Shown: positions 35,333 to 45,753, numbered from the stretch's first letter. The stretch is DNA of 55,341 nt from Ferrimonas senticii DSM 18821 (GCF_000422665.1 NZ_AUGM01000001.1:1-55341), one strand, 5' to 3'. Notes: generated by a model from the letters alone, not told the origin. Made by a program: numbers and translations.

Positions 35333-35351
35333 CTGCGACCGATTGTCGCAG
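35333..35351. promoter_or_regulatory. RegA/PrrA-type palindrome (GCGAC-N5-GTCGC)
   Basis: CTGCGAC, CGATT, GTCGCAG is a perfect 7-bp inverted repeat. It fits the reported RegA/PrrA recognition pattern GCGNC...GNCGC. It lies between the divergent kinase gene (start 35217) and the TonB receptor (start 35432), so it could control either or both. Confidence 0.65.
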
Positions 35352-35431
35352 TTTGCTGATTTGTCATTGGTGGCGTTGGCCTGCGGCAACACAATGGCGC
35401 CAGTTCAAGATTGGCCTGTTAGGACGTTGCC

Positions 35432-37414
35432 ATGAAATCGATTCAACCACTTTCCCTCGCCGTTGCTGTTCACTTAGCGTTGTGGGCGCCGATGGCATTC
35501 GCCAATGCCGATTGCGGCGAGCAACAATGCGACGATCATATCGTGGTAGTGGCCGAGTTGGCCGATGAAGCGCTGACCGTTATTACCGATCCCAAACAGC
35601 CACGGCAGCCGATCCCAACCTTTGATGGTTCCGGCTATTTGAAAACCATTCCGGGCTTTACCATCACTCGCAAAGGCGGTTCTGGCGGTGACATCAGCCT
35701 GCGCGGTATGGCAGGTTCGCGGGTGGCGGTGATCAACGATGGTCAACATTTGGCTGGTACCTGTGGCGGCCGGATGGATCCACCAACTAACTACATTGCC
35801 CCAGAAACTTACGAGCAAGTGACCGTAATTAAAGGCCCGCAAACGGTGAAATACGGCCCGGTGGGCAGCGCTGGTACGGTGCTGTTTGAACGGGATCGCT
35901 ACGGCTTTGATCAGCAAACCGTGGAAGGACGCGCCAGTATTATGGCGGGCAGTTTTGGCCGTTTTGATTACGTCAGCGAACTAAAAGTGGGCGATGAGAA
36001 CCACTACTGGAGCTTGGATCTGAATGGCTCTGAAAGCGATCACTTTGAAGACGGTGATGGCAAACAGATGCAGTCGAAATACGACCGTGAAAACTTAAAT
36101 ACCGCCATTGGCTGGACTCCAACCGATGACAGCGTGGTAGAGCTAAGCTACGGCAAATCCAGTGGCAGCGCCGAATACGCCGATCGTGCTAATAAAGCTC
36201 GCACCATCGACAACGAGAACTGGTCGCTACTGGCGAAAACCGTATTGGACCATGACATCTGGCGCAGCGTTGAATTCCAAGGCTACTGGAATGAAAACGA
36301 CCACATCATGGATCAGTTTGATAAGCCGGGTAACGACGCATTAGGGGCTAACCCCCGTCGTACCAGCTTTGGTGGCCACCTGTGGGGCGAACTGGAACTG
36401 GGCAATGTGTTGATGACCGTTGGCGTGGATCACTTAGACACCGTGCAAGATATGCGTAACGGTGCTTCGTTAGATCAATTGTTGGCTGCGCCGTTTAAAG
36501 ATGTCTTTGGCCAAACTAATACTGGGATATTTGTCGAAGCGGAACACGCTTTGGGGCAAGCGACCTTGTTCAGCGGGATCAGAGCCGATTTTTGGGATAC
36601 GGAACTGCTAGGCACATGGCAAAACAACCAAGACCAGACCGAGCGCAGCGATACTTTGTACAGTGGTTTTGTCCGTTACCAATATGAGCATAACAACAGC
36701 ACTTGGTACGCTGGGGTTGGCCGCTCTGAGCGGCTTGCCGATTACTGGGAAGCATCCAAGTCGCCACAAAAACTGGATCTGGACACCGAAAAAACCAATC
36801 AGTTGGATATCGGTTGGTTGTACCACGGGCCAGTGCAGCTCGATGTATCGCTGTTCTATGCCGATATTCAAGATTACATCTTGATTAAAGACGTCGATCC
36901 CACGCCAGAGATAAGCAAACTGCAAGCTTCAAACATCGATGCAACCTTGTTTGGCGGTGAAGTGGCGGCCAAATATGAGTTTGCCGAGTACTGGAGCCTG
37001 ATTTCCAGCGTGGCTTACACCCGTGGTGAAAACGACACTGCTAATATCCCATTAGGTCAAATCTCACCTCTTGAAGGGCGTTTGGCGCTGAATTACGACA
37101 ACGGTACTTGGTCATTCGGTGGTTTGTGGCGGCTGGTGGATAACCAAGATCGGGTGGCTGAGGGGCAGGGCAATATCGTCGGTCAAGACTTCGGTGCAAC
37201 CGCCGGCTTTGGGGTGGTGTCGGTGAATGGTGCTTGGAGCCACAGCGACCAAACTCGTTTAAGTTTCGGCATCGACAACCTGTTTGACCGCGCTTATGCC
37301 GAACACGTAAGTAAAGCCGGAGCGGGTAACGATCTGCTCGAGGGTAATGAGCGCACGGTTCGCGTTAACGAACCCGGTCGTAACTTCTGGGTAAAGCTGG
37401 ATTACCAATTTTAA
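35432..37414 (+). CDS. TonB-dependent copper receptor (OprC/NosA type)
   Basis: A 660-residue outer-membrane receptor with a signal peptide ending near FANA. The plug domain contains GSGYLKTIPGFTITRKGGSGG, LRGMAGSRVAVINDGQ, CGGRMDPPTNYIAPE and VTVIKGPQTVKYGPVGSAGTV, the signature run of the TonB-copper subfamily (OprC, NosA). The barrel ends in VKLDYQF with the terminal aromatic residue. NosA-type receptors supply copper for nitrous oxide reductase in denitrifiers; no nos gene is in this window. AGGA lies seven bases before the ATG. The location beside a redox two-component system with a matching operator suggests redox-controlled metal uptake. Confidence 0.88.
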   Translation: MKSIQPLSLAVAVHLALWAPMAFANADCGEQQCDDHIVVVAELADEALTVITDPKQPRQPIPTFDGSGYLKTIPGFTITRKGGSGGDISLRGMAGSRVAVINDGQHLAGTCGGRMDPPTNYIAPETYEQVTVIKGPQTVKYGPVGSAGTVLFERDRYGFDQQTVEGRASIMAGSFGRFDYVSELKVGDENHYWSLDLNGSESDHFEDGDGKQMQSKYDRENLNTAIGWTPTDDSVVELSYGKSSGSAEYADRANKARTIDNENWSLLAKTVLDHDIWRSVEFQGYWNENDHIMDQFDKPGNDALGANPRRTSFGGHLWGELELGNVLMTVGVDHLDTVQDMRNGASLDQLLAAPFKDVFGQTNTGIFVEAEHALGQATLFSGIRADFWDTELLGTWQNNQDQTERSDTLYSGFVRYQYEHNNSTWYAGVGRSERLADYWEASKSPQKLDLDTEKTNQLDIGWLYHGPVQLDVSLFYADIQDYILIKDVDPTPEISKLQASNIDATLFGGEVAAKYEFAEYWSLISSVAYTRGENDTANIPLGQISPLEGRLALNYDNGTWSFGGLWRLVDNQDRVAEGQGNIVGQDFGATAGFGVVSVNGAWSHSDQTRLSFGIDNLFDRAYAEHVSKAGAGNDLLEGNERTVRVNEPGRNFWVKLDYQF

Positions 37415-37506
37415 CCGAAGGATAGGCTGTGTCGGCGTAAGTTAGCGGCTTGCCTAACCTCGGTAACTTATCCTTCACTCCATCGGGGCTGGTGCCCTTG
37501 AAGGTC

Positions 37507-37537
37507 AGCGGCAGCACCTAGGTGTTGCCGCTTTTTT
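37507..37537 (+). terminator. Terminator after TonB receptor
   Basis: AGCGGCAGCACC, loop TA, GGTGTTGCCGCT (one G-T pair), then a T-run: a 12-bp stem. It lies 92 bases past the receptor stop. Confidence 0.85.
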
Positions 37538-37646
37538 GAAGCTGTCTTTCCAGCAAGCGTCAGCAATAACAACCAATTGCCGATGTGGTTGGCCAGCATC
37601 GGTGATAGACTGCAGGCCTTTCATGCCACTAATAATGGAAATCAAA

Positions 37647-38258
37647 ATGACTTTTGAGTCTGTAGAACAGAAAGTAAGCTACGGCGTTGGCCGTCAGATG
37701 GGCGAGCAACTGGCAAGCCAGAGCTTCGAAGGCGTTGATATCGCTGCAGTACAAGCTGGTCTGGCTGACGCACTGAATGGCGTTGAGTCCGCAGTACCAG
37801 AGATGGAACTGCAACAAGCTTTCCAAGTTATCTCTGAGCGCATGCGCGCAGAAGCGGCAGAAAAAGCCAAAGCGGCTGCGGCTGAAGGCGAAGCGTTCCT
37901 GGCTGAAAACGCCAAGCGTGACGAAGTAACCGTTACCGAATCTGGTCTGCAGATCGAAGTACTGAAGCAAGGCGAAGGCGAAAAGCCAACTCGCGAATCT
38001 ACCGTACGTTGTCACTACCACGGTACTTTCACCGACGGTCGCGTATTTGATTCCTCTGTTGACCGTGGTCAGCCAGCTGACTTCCCAGTAGGCGGCGTAA
38101 TCGCCGGTTGGACTGAAGCCCTGCAAACCATGCCTGTTGGCACCAAGGTTAAGCTGTACATCCCACACAACCTGGCTTACGGCGAGCAAGGCGCTGGCGG
38201 TGCAATTCCTCCATACGCCGCACTGGTGTTCGAAGTAGAACTGCTGGAAATCCTGTAA
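37647..38258 (+). CDS. fklB: FKBP-type peptidyl-prolyl isomerase
   Basis: A 203-residue FKBP22/FklB-like isomerase. The helical dimerisation domain (YGVGRQMGEQLASQSF...) is followed by a long Ala-Glu-Lys helix (residues about 75-100). The FKBP domain follows, with VRCHYHGTFTDGRVFDSSVDRG, FPVGGVIAGWTEALQTMPVG and IPPYAALVFEVELLEI. I chose ATG 37647 (MTFESVEQ), with GGAA six bases upstream; the frame is open further upstream but has no family resemblance there. Codon choice looks typical of a well-expressed gene. Confidence 0.94.
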   Translation: MTFESVEQKVSYGVGRQMGEQLASQSFEGVDIAAVQAGLADALNGVESAVPEMELQQAFQVISERMRAEAAEKAKAAAAEGEAFLAENAKRDEVTVTESGLQIEVLKQGEGEKPTRESTVRCHYHGTFTDGRVFDSSVDRGQPADFPVGGVIAGWTEALQTMPVGTKVKLYIPHNLAYGEQGAGGAIPPYAALVFEVELLEIL

Positions 38259-38279
38259 TCCCATTGATTACCGAACAAT

Positions 38280-38304
38280 AAGGGAAGCTTGGCTTCCCTT
38301 TTTT
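38280..38304 (+). terminator. Terminator of fklB
   Basis: AAGGGAAGC, loop TTG, GCTTCCCTT and TTTT: a 9-bp stem 22 bases past the stop. Confidence 0.9.
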
Positions 38305-38322
38305 GTGCCCAAATGAACGGGT

Positions 38323-38481
38323 ATACCAAGTCGCCTAAGTAAATGGCCTATCTAGTGCGCAGGAGAAATCGTCTCAATCAAGGCACTCAACGCCGCTGCT
38401 AGTGGCTCTACCAGTAAGTTGAGTAACGCCGAGTGAGACGATTTAAACCAGCAATAATGATCAGATATTTAGGCGAATTGG

Positions 38482-38484
<3 letters not shown>
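38323..38484. repeat. MITE-like imperfect palindrome of about 162 bp
   Basis: Terminal arms ATACCAAGTCGCCTAAGTA (38323-38341) and, reversed, ATACCAATTCGCCTAAATA (38466-38484) match at 17 of 19 positions. Inside are nested perfect repeats: AAATCGTCTCA (38366-38376) with TGAGACGATTT (38434-38444), and ACTCAAC (38385-38391) with GTTGAGT (38418-38424). It encodes no protein. The layout is that of a small non-autonomous transposable element able to fold into one long hairpin. Its right end overlaps the dapB promoter region. Confidence 0.75.
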
Positions 38485-39335
<851 letters not shown>

Positions 39336-39344
39336 TATTCAATC

Positions 39345-39370
39345 AAGCACGCCGAAGCGCGTGCTTTTTT
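39345..39370 (+). terminator. Terminator of dapB
   Basis: AAGCACGC, loop CGAAGC, GCGTGCTT, then TTTT: an 8-bp stem ten bases past the stop. Confidence 0.88.
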
Positions 39371-39464
39371 GTGCCCAAACCGCAGTGTTTTTCTCTGAGA
39401 ACAGAGAAGTCACTAAAATATGGCGTTATTTGTGAGGGAATAGGTAGGCAAACAGGGTCTTCGC

Positions 39465-39473
39465 TGGTATAGT
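39465..39473 (+). promoter_or_regulatory. Extended -10 promoter of carAB (candidate)
   Basis: TGGTATAGT is an extended -10 (TGn-TATAGT) about 100 bases before carA. Transcription would begin near 39480, giving a leader of about 90 bases. Confidence 0.45.
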
Positions 39474-39486
39474 TCGCGGAATTTGT

Positions 39487-39503
39487 CAAAAATTCAATTT
39501 TTG
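39487..39503. promoter_or_regulatory. AT-rich palindrome in carA leader
   Basis: CAAAAATT-C-AATTTTTG is a perfect 8-bp inverted repeat around one base, just after the candidate start point. It includes an ATTCA half resembling part of an ArgR box, but the full consensus is not met. It could be an operator for arginine or pyrimidine control. Confidence 0.35.
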
Positions 39504-39569
39504 CCAGTTACCCTACTGCTTTTTTGCAGGAAAACCAAAATCTTATAAAATCAAATGGTGGAGGTCAAG

Positions 39570-40712
39570 TTGAAAAATACTGCCCTATTAGTGCTCCAGG
39601 ATGGAACTGTTTTTCGTGGTAAATCCATAGGTGCCACGGGTTTAGCGGCCGGAGAGGTCGTTTTTAACACTTCCATGACGGGCTACCAAGAGATCCTGAC
39701 CGATCCATCATACTCACAACAGATTGTTACCCTGACCTACCCACACATCGGTAACACCGGCACCAACGCTGAAGACGTTGAATCCGACGCCATTCACGCC
39801 AAAGGTTTGGTGATCCGCGATCTGCCAGTTCTGGCTTCTAACTTCCGTAATGAACAATCCCTATCTGACTACCTAAAAGCCCACGGTGTGGTTGGCATTG
39901 CCGACATCGACACCCGCAAGCTGACTCGCATCCTGCGCGAGAAAGGCGCACAAGAGGGTGCCATCATCGCTGGCGAAGACAACGTTGAAAAAGCGTTGGC
40001 AGCAGCCAAAGCGTTCCCAGGCCTAAAAGGCATGGACTTGGCCAAAGAAGTGACCGTGTCTGCGCCATACCAGTGGCGTCAGGGCAGCTGGAAACTGGTT
40101 GGCGGTCTGCCATCCGATACCCCAAGCGAAGAGTTGAAATACAAAGTAGTGGCCTACGACTACGGCGTAAAACAGAACATTCTGCGCATGCTGGTTGACC
40201 GTGGCTGTGACGTTACCGTAGTACCGGCGCAAACCCCAGCCTCTGAAGTGCTGGCGATGCAGCCTGATGGCGTGTTCCTGTCTAACGGCCCAGGCGATCC
40301 AGCCCCATGTGACTACGCCATCCAAGCGATCAGCGAAATTCTGGAAACCGAAATGCCGCTATTCGGCATCTGTTTGGGTCACCAGCTGTTGGCTCTGGCC
40401 TCTGGCGCTCAGACCATCAAGATGAAGTTCGGCCACCATGGCGGCAACCATCCGGTGGAAGATATCGACAGCAAGCGCGTGATGATCACCGCCCAGAACC
40501 ACGGTTTCGCGGTAGAAGAAGCGACCTTGCCTGCCAACCTGCGTGCGACCCACAAGAGCTTGTTTGATGGCTCGTTGCAGGGCATTCATCGCACCGATAA
40601 ACCGGCGTTCTCGTTCCAGGGACACCCAGAAGCGAGCCCAGGCCCACACGATGCCGCCCCGCTGTTCGATCACTTTATCGAACTGATGAATGAATTTAAG
40701 ACCAAGCAGTAA
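39570..40712 (+). CDS. carA: Carbamoyl-phosphate synthase small (glutaminase) subunit
   Basis: A 380-residue subunit that releases ammonia from glutamine for CarB. The N-terminal [21 protein letters not shown] is typical. The class I amidotransferase triad is Cys in [11 protein letters not shown] and His plus Glu in [14 protein letters not shown] chose TTG 39570, because GGAGG (39560-39564) is five bases before it and the resulting [13 protein letters not shown] matches other CarA N-termini; E. coli carA also starts with TTG. An in-frame ATG at 39555 lies on the wrong side of the Shine-Dalgarno. carB follows after 18 bases. Confidence 0.95.
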   Translation: MKNTALLVLQDGTVFRGKSIGATGLAAGEVVFNTSMTGYQEILTDPSYSQQIVTLTYPHIGNTGTNAEDVESDAIHAKGLVIRDLPVLASNFRNEQSLSDYLKAHGVVGIADIDTRKLTRILREKGAQEGAIIAGEDNVEKALAAAKAFPGLKGMDLAKEVTVSAPYQWRQGSWKLVGGLPSDTPSEELKYKVVAYDYGVKQNILRMLVDRGCDVTVVPAQTPASEVLAMQPDGVFLSNGPGDPAPCDYAIQAISEILETEMPLFGICLGHQLLALASGAQTIKMKFGHHGGNHPVEDIDSKRVMITAQNHGFAVEEATLPANLRATHKSLFDGSLQGIHRTDKPAFSFQGHPEASPGPHDAAPLFDHFIELMNEFKTKQ

Positions 40713-40730
40713 CGGATAAGAGATAGAAAA

Positions 40731-43700
40731 ATGCCAAAAAGAACTGATATTAAAAGCATTCTAATCTTGGGCGCTGGCCCAATCGTTATTGGTCAGGCTT
40801 GTGAATTTGACTACTCTGGTGCCCAGGCTTGTAAAGCCCTGCGCGAAGAGGGTTACCGGGTTATTTTGGTGAACTCCAACCCTGCCACCATCATGACCGA
40901 TCCAGAGATGGCCGACGCCACCTACATCGAGCCAATTCACTGGGAAGTAGTACGCAACATCATCGCCAAAGAGCGTCCAGATGCGATCCTGCCAACCATG
41001 GGCGGGCAGACCGCACTGAACTGTGCGCTGGAGCTGGAAAAGCAGGGCGTACTGGCGGAATTTAACGTTGAGATGATCGGCGCCACCGCTGATGCCATCG
41101 ACAAAGCGGAAGACCGCGCTCGTTTCGACAAAGCGATGAAGTCCATCGGTCTGGAATGTCCACGTGCTGGCATCGCTCACTCGATGGAAGACGCCTACAA
41201 GGTACTGGATGAAGTGGGCTTCCCATGTATCATCCGTCCGTCCTTCACCATGGGCGGCTCTGGTGGCGGTATCGCTTACAACATCGAAGAGTTTGAAGAG
41301 ATCTGTACCCGCGGTCTGGATCTGTCGCCAACCAACGAACTGCTGATTGACGAATCGCTGATCGGTTGGAAAGAGTACGAGATGGAAGTAGTACGCGATA
41401 AAGCGGACAACTGCATCATCGTATGTTCCATCGAAAACTTTGACCCAATGGGCGTGCACACTGGCGATTCTATCACCGTAGCACCAGCGCAAACCCTAAC
41501 CGACAAAGAATACCAACTGATGCGTAACGCCTCGATGGCGGTACTGCGTGAGATTGGCGTAGAGACTGGCGGTTCCAACGTGCAGTTCGGGGTTAACCCG
41601 AAAGATGGCCGGATGGTGATCATCGAGATGAACCCACGGGTATCTCGCTCCTCCGCGCTGGCATCCAAAGCGACCGGTTTCCCAATCGCTAAGATCGCCG
41701 CCAAGCTGGCGGTAGGCTTCACCCTGAACGAGCTGTCTAACGACATCACCGGTGGTGCAACCCCAGCGTCATTCGAGCCATCCATCGACTACGTGGTAAC
41801 TAAAATTCCACGCTTTAACTTCGAGAAGTTCGCTGGCGCCAACGACCGTCTGACCACTCAGATGAAGTCGGTAGGTGAAGTCATGGCCATCGGTCGTACT
41901 TTCCAAGAATCGATGCAAAAAGCACTGCGCGGTCTGGAAACCGGCAAAACCGGCTTTGACCCAATCGTTGATCTGAACGACAACGACGCCCTGTCTAAGA
42001 TCCGCTACGAGCTGCAAGATGTGGGCTGTGAGCGTCCTTGGTACATCGCTGACGCGTTCCGTGCGGGCTTGTCTCGCGATGCGATCTTCAAGATCACCAA
42101 CATCGATCCGTGGTACCTGATCCAAATCGAAGAGCTGATCCAGCTGGAAGAGAAAGTTCAAGAGGGCGGCATGCGCTCACTGGATGCCGACTTCCTGCGC
42201 ACCCTGAAGCGCAAAGGCTTCTCTGATGCGCGTCTGGCGACTCTGCTGGGTGTGGCGGAATCAGAAGTACGCAAACTGCGTCACAAGCACGAGCTGTTCC
42301 CAGTGTACAAGCGCGTAGATACCTGTGCCGCGGAATTCTCTACCGATACCGCTTACATGTACTCCACCTACGAGGAAGAGTGCGAAGCCAACCCAACCGA
42401 CAAAGACAAGATCATGGTGATCGGCGGTGGCCCAAACCGCATTGGTCAGGGCATCGAGTTCGATTACTGCTGTGTACACGCGGCGCTGGCGATGCGTGAA
42501 GACGGTTACGAGACCATCATGGTTAACTGTAACCCGGAAACCGTATCTACCGACTACGACACCTCTGACCGTCTGTACTTCGAGCCAGTAACCCTGGAAG
42601 ACGTACTGGAGATCGTCCGCGTAGAGCAGCCAAAAGGCGTTATCGTTCAGTACGGCGGCCAAACCCCGCTGAAACTGGCGCGCGCGCTGGAAGCGGCTGG
42701 GGTGCCAATCATCGGTACTTCCCCAGATGCCATCGACCGTGCTGAAGACCGTGAGCGTTTCCAGCAAGCGGTTGACCGTTTGGGCCTGAAGCAGCCTGAA
42801 AACAGCACCGTAACCAACCTAGAGCAAGCGGTAATGGACGCCGAGCGCATCGGTTACCCGCTGGTAGTACGCCCATCCTACGTACTGGGTGGCCGCGCGA
42901 TGGAGATCGTCTACGACGAACAAGACCTGCGTCGCTACTTCAACGAAGCGGTATCGGTATCCAACGAATCCCCAGTATTGTTGGATCGCTTCTTGGATGA
43001 CGCCACCGAAGTGGACGTAGACGCGGTTTGCGACGGCGATGACGTGGTTATCGGCGGCATCATGGAGCACATCGAACAAGCGGGTGTTCACTCTGGTGAC
43101 TCTGGCTGTTCATTGCCGCCATACACCCTAAGCCAAGCGATCCAAGACCGGATGCGCGAGCAAGTGCGCCAACTGGCACTGGAGCTGGGCGTAATCGGTC
43201 TGATGAACGTGCAGTTCGCGGTCAAAGACGACGTGATCTACCTGATTGAGGTAAACCCACGTGCCGCTCGTACCGTGCCGTTCGTATCTAAGGCTACTGG
43301 TGTGCCACTGGCTAAAGTTGCGGCGCGAGTGATGGCGGGTAAGAGCTTGAAAGAGCAGAACTTCACCCAAGAAGTGATCCCACCTTACTACTCCGTTAAA
43401 GAGGTGGTACTGCCATTCAACAAGTTCCCAGGCGTTGACCCACTGTTGGGCCCTGAAATGCGCTCTACCGGTGAGGTAATGGGCGTCGGTGACACCTTCG
43501 CCGAAGCGTATGCTAAAGCGCAGCTGGGCGCGCAGAAAGACGTACCACGCAATGGCCGTGCGCTGCTGTCCGTTCGTTCTGGTGACAAGCGTCGCATCGG
43601 CGACTTGGCGCAGAAGCTGGTGGAGCTGGGTTACCAGTTGGATGCCACCCACGGTACCGCGGTAGCGCTGGGCGAAGCGGGCATCAACCCACGTCTGGTA

Positions 43701-43955
43701 AACAAAGTACACGAAGGTCGTCCACACATTCTGGATCGCATCAAAAACGGCGAATACACCTACATCGTTAACACCACCGAAGGTCGTCAAGCGATTGAAG
43801 ATTCCCGTCAGCTGCGTCGCGGTGCCCTGCGTTACAAGGTGAACTACACCACCACCATGAACGCCGCGTTTGCGACCTGTATGGCCCACAGTGCCGATGA
43901 CCGCGCCAAGGTGACTTCGGTGCAAGAGCTGCATCAACGCACCAGCAACAAATAA
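40731..43955 (+). CDS. carB: Carbamoyl-phosphate synthase large subunit
   Basis: A 1074-residue synthase making carbamoyl phosphate for arginine and pyrimidines from bicarbonate, ammonia and two ATP. The two homologous halves each carry an ATP-grasp domain: [19 protein letters not shown] with [16 protein letters not shown] in the first, and [15 protein letters not shown] with [16 protein letters not shown] in the second. The C-terminal allosteric MGS-like domain begins near [18 protein letters not shown]. Codon usage is strongly biased, as for a highly expressed gene. HypF needs carbamoyl phosphate, so this enzyme also feeds hydrogenase maturation. Confidence 0.98.
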   Translation: MPKRTDIKSILILGAGPIVIGQACEFDYSGAQACKALREEGYRVILVNSNPATIMTDPEMADATYIEPIHWEVVRNIIAKERPDAILPTMGGQTALNCALELEKQGVLAEFNVEMIGATADAIDKAEDRARFDKAMKSIGLECPRAGIAHSMEDAYKVLDEVGFPCIIRPSFTMGGSGGGIAYNIEEFEEICTRGLDLSPTNELLIDESLIGWKEYEMEVVRDKADNCIIVCSIENFDPMGVHTGDSITVAPAQTLTDKEYQLMRNASMAVLREIGVETGGSNVQFGVNPKDGRMVIIEMNPRVSRSSALASKATGFPIAKIAAKLAVGFTLNELSNDITGGATPASFEPSIDYVVTKIPRFNFEKFAGANDRLTTQMKSVGEVMAIGRTFQESMQKALRGLETGKTGFDPIVDLNDNDALSKIRYELQDVGCERPWYIADAFRAGLSRDAIFKITNIDPWYLIQIEELIQLEEKVQEGGMRSLDADFLRTLKRKGFSDARLATLLGVAESEVRKLRHKHELFPVYKRVDTCAAEFSTDTAYMYSTYEEECEANPTDKDKIMVIGGGPNRIGQGIEFDYCCVHAALAMREDGYETIMVNCNPETVSTDYDTSDRLYFEPVTLEDVLEIVRVEQPKGVIVQYGGQTPLKLARALEAAGVPIIGTSPDAIDRAEDRERFQQAVDRLGLKQPENSTVTNLEQAVMDAERIGYPLVVRPSYVLGGRAMEIVYDEQDLRRYFNEAVSVSNESPVLLDRFLDDATEVDVDAVCDGDDVVIGGIMEHIEQAGVHSGDSGCSLPPYTLSQAIQDRMREQVRQLALELGVIGLMNVQFAVKDDVIYLIEVNPRAARTVPFVSKATGVPLAKVAARVMAGKSLKEQNFTQEVIPPYYSVKEVVLPFNKFPGVDPLLGPEMRSTGEVMGVGDTFAEAYAKAQLGAQKDVPRNGRALLSVRSGDKRRIGDLAQKLVELGYQLDATHGTAVALGEAGINPRLVNKVHEGRPHILDRIKNGEYTYIVNTTEGRQAIEDSRQLRRGALRYKVNYTTTMNAAFATCMAHSADDRAKVTSVQELHQRTSNK

Positions 43956-44026
43956 GCAGTCCAGCAGTAACTAAGGCGTTGCCCTAGCTACTGCAAAAAA
44001 GTCTGCAACAGGTTGCTTCAAACAAC

Positions 44027-44062
44027 AGCTGCCGTTGGCTTATGCCAACGGCAGCTTTTTTT
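44027..44062 (+). terminator. Terminator of carAB
   Basis: AGCTGCCGTTGGC, loop TTAT, GCCAACGGCAGCT and a run of T: a perfect 13-bp stem. Confidence 0.93.
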
Positions 44063-44273
44063 ATCTAAAGCAACGATAAAAGGCCGATAAAACTCTTTGC
44101 AATAGCGAAGTGGTCTAATGAATTTGCATCCCAATCCGCAGGTAACGTTGGATTTTTGAGTCGCGTTGCTCATGCCTTGGTATGGTGTTCTGCGTAAGTG
44201 AATGGTCTATAAATTTGTTACGTGAAAATTGTGGCAAACAACCATTACCCTACACCAACAGGAAAGAGCCGGA

Positions 44274-44837
44274 ATGTTCTGTCATCAACACCAGATTGCA
44301 CTCTCTTTGGATGCTATTTTGCTTTTAAGCCCCCTTCGTGCCCATGCTAGTTCATTACTAAAGATGGATAGCATTGACCGTTTTGCGCTTGCCGTCTTGC
44401 AGGAGGCTCAAAAACTCTCTTTCGTTAACCAACGTGAATATTGCGGCCTGATTGGATTTGATCAAAACAACAGATTAATCGCTACTCGGCCCAACGCTGG
44501 TGAGGAAGACAGCTGCGTTCCGGTAGATGACGAACAACTCGACATGATTGCTTCTTATCATACTCATGGGAGTTACTCTGCGGATGCAGATACTGAGACA
44601 CCTTCCGTAGATGATTTAATCGCTGACTTTTCAGAAGGGATCAACGGGTATGTTGCTACGCCCGGTGGCAGAGTTTGGGTTAATTCGTTAGAGAGCCAAG
44701 CCACTTTCTTACTATGCGAAAACGGTTGTATACCCATTGATCCTCTATTCCAACCGTGCGAAGCAATGAGTCCTGCTGTCAGTTACACCATTAGTGAACT
44801 TAACCAACGCGAAGAAAATGATGATGGCGATTGCTAA
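44274..44837 (+). CDS. DUF4329-like protein with JAMM-type motif
   Basis: A 187-residue protein from ATG 44274; AGGAAAGAG lies upstream and the frame is open from 44229. The N-terminus is weakly hydrophobic and could be a signal segment. The core resembles DUF4329 and shows a JAB/MPN-like metal motif: E55 in REYCGLI, H96 and H98 in SYHTHGS, and S111 with D114 in PSVDDL. The spacing after HxH (12 residues) is longer than usual. The C-terminus is acidic. It is AT-richer than the housekeeping genes before it and lies beside a truncated integrase, so it was probably acquired. Peptidase or deubiquitinase-like activity is only a guess. Confidence 0.6.
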   Translation: MFCHQHQIALSLDAILLLSPLRAHASSLLKMDSIDRFALAVLQEAQKLSFVNQREYCGLIGFDQNNRLIATRPNAGEEDSCVPVDDEQLDMIASYHTHGSYSADADTETPSVDDLIADFSEGINGYVATPGGRVWVNSLESQATFLLCENGCIPIDPLFQPCEAMSPAVSYTISELNQREENDDGDC

Positions 44838-44873
44838 AACAAAAAAGTGAGAATGGTTTAGCAATTTATATAG

Positions 44874-45008
44874 TTATGGCATATCGTTACGTTTGTTGTT
44901 GAAAATGATGCAATATGTTATCCAGTACAGATAAGTTTTGATGGTAGTTTCACGATAACGAAAGATGCGCATGGCGGATGCAATGAGGGTAAGAAAAGGA
45001 CTAGCCAT
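44874..45008 (-). pseudogene. Integron integrase (intI) N-terminal remnant
   Basis: About 44 residues beginning MASPFLTLIASAMRIFRYRE and ending TYLYWITYCIIFNNKRNDMP. This matches the start of IntI integrases, which read roughly SPFLxxIRxxMRxxxYSxRTExTYLxWIxxFIxFxxKRHP. The frame stops right after the KR motif, before the catalytic tyrosine-recombinase domain (R...HxxR...Y), which is absent from the downstream DNA. It points away from the cassette array, as intI does in every integron. The start codon sits in a CCATAG hexamer repeat, and an open frame continues upstream to 45092. I read it as the truncated relic of the integrase gene. Confidence 0.7.
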
Positions 45009-45022
45009 AGCCATAGCCATAG
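45005..45022. repeat. Three tandem copies of CCATAG
   Basis: A perfect 6-bp microsatellite, on the minus strand (CTATGG)3, at the start of the intI remnant, where it encodes Met-Ala repeats. It is suited to slipped-strand length change in steps that keep the frame. Confidence 0.7.
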
Positions 45023-45157
45023 CGGTAGTGGATACTGTGTTTTTATACTGATTCTGTGGTGTATCCTGCTTTTTGCAACTTGCGTCTATCATTTGCGCAT
45101 GATTTATCTCAGGATACTAATAATATAGGCAACTGATCTAAATGATTAAAACCCCAT

Positions 45158-45240
45158 TGCAACAAAGGTTAATCTGGTGTGATAGGATGCTTAGATTCAG
45201 AGGGATAGGAGGAGTTGCGCCTCCTAATAAGCTGTTAGGT
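45158..45240 (+). repeat. Candidate attI or degenerate attC preceding the first cassette
   Basis: The stretch ends in the core site GTTAGGT (45234-45240), which starts cassette 1. It contains an inner hairpin AGGAGG...CCTCCT. GCAAC at 45159-45163 could be the left core, but pairing of the outer arms is poor. It is either the ancestral attI or a worn attC whose cassette gene is lost. Bases 45023-45157 show no gene. Confidence 0.4.
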
Positions 45241-45253
45241 TTTAAGGAAAGTT

Positions 45254-45748
45254 ATGCGAAAAATTTTAGGGTTGGCTGTTTTATCTTTTTTATCTGGCTG
45301 TGTATCTACACCTCAAATAGCTCAAAATGAGACAAGCGCAAGTGTATTGGTATCAACATCAACGCTAGAGCAAAACTCGATACATCCAGATGAAACTATT
45401 TTTGTCAGAATTTTTACTCCTGATCAGTCTTTACAAAATGATCGCCCTCTAAGCGTAACAACGTTAAAGCCAAACCAATCAAGTGGGAATTTCTACCTGA
45501 ATAGTGACACAGCTTATAGAATTCAGTTGTTTTCTATGAATTCAGGAACATTTAGTTCAAGCTCATGTTCTGCATTATTAGATGTTACTCCTAGCGCTAA
45601 AAGTAACTACCACATTCAGTTTAATGTGAACGAGCCAAATGAAAAATGCTCACTAATTTTTAAAGCTGAAAACAAAGAACTGGTTAAGGAAACATTTGTT
45701 AAAAATAAGATTTACAGCATACCTGTACCAATCCCAGTATCGTTGTAA
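45254..45748 (+). CDS. Cassette-encoded lipoprotein of unknown function
   Basis: A 164-residue protein with a lipoprotein signal: a hydrophobic segment ending at the lipobox LSGC (Cys15). The rest is Ser/Thr/Asn-rich and probably beta-stranded, with a later cysteine pair (SSCSALL and EKCSLIF). I do not recognise a family. AAGGAAA lies just upstream of ATG 45254, only 14 bases after the cassette boundary. That is typical of cassette genes, which fill nearly the whole cassette. It is AT-rich compared with the housekeeping genes. Confidence 0.75.
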   Translation: MRKILGLAVLSFLSGCVSTPQIAQNETSASVLVSTSTLEQNSIHPDETIFVRIFTPDQSLQNDRPLSVTTLKPNQSSGNFYLNSDTAYRIQLFSMNSGTFSSSSCSALLDVTPSAKSNYHIQFNVNEPNEKCSLIFKAENKELVKETFVKNKIYSIPVPIPVSL

Positions 45749-45753
45749 TTAAA

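Noticed and set aside
39480-39510. Full ArgR box in the carA leader
   Set aside because: Only the ATTCA half fits; the other half of the TnTGAATwwwwATTCAnw consensus is not met in any alignment that I tried.
45142-45330. 62-residue frame overlapping the first cassette gene
   Set aside because: Overlaps the lipoprotein gene, which has a lipobox and ribosome-binding site, and spans the cassette boundary.
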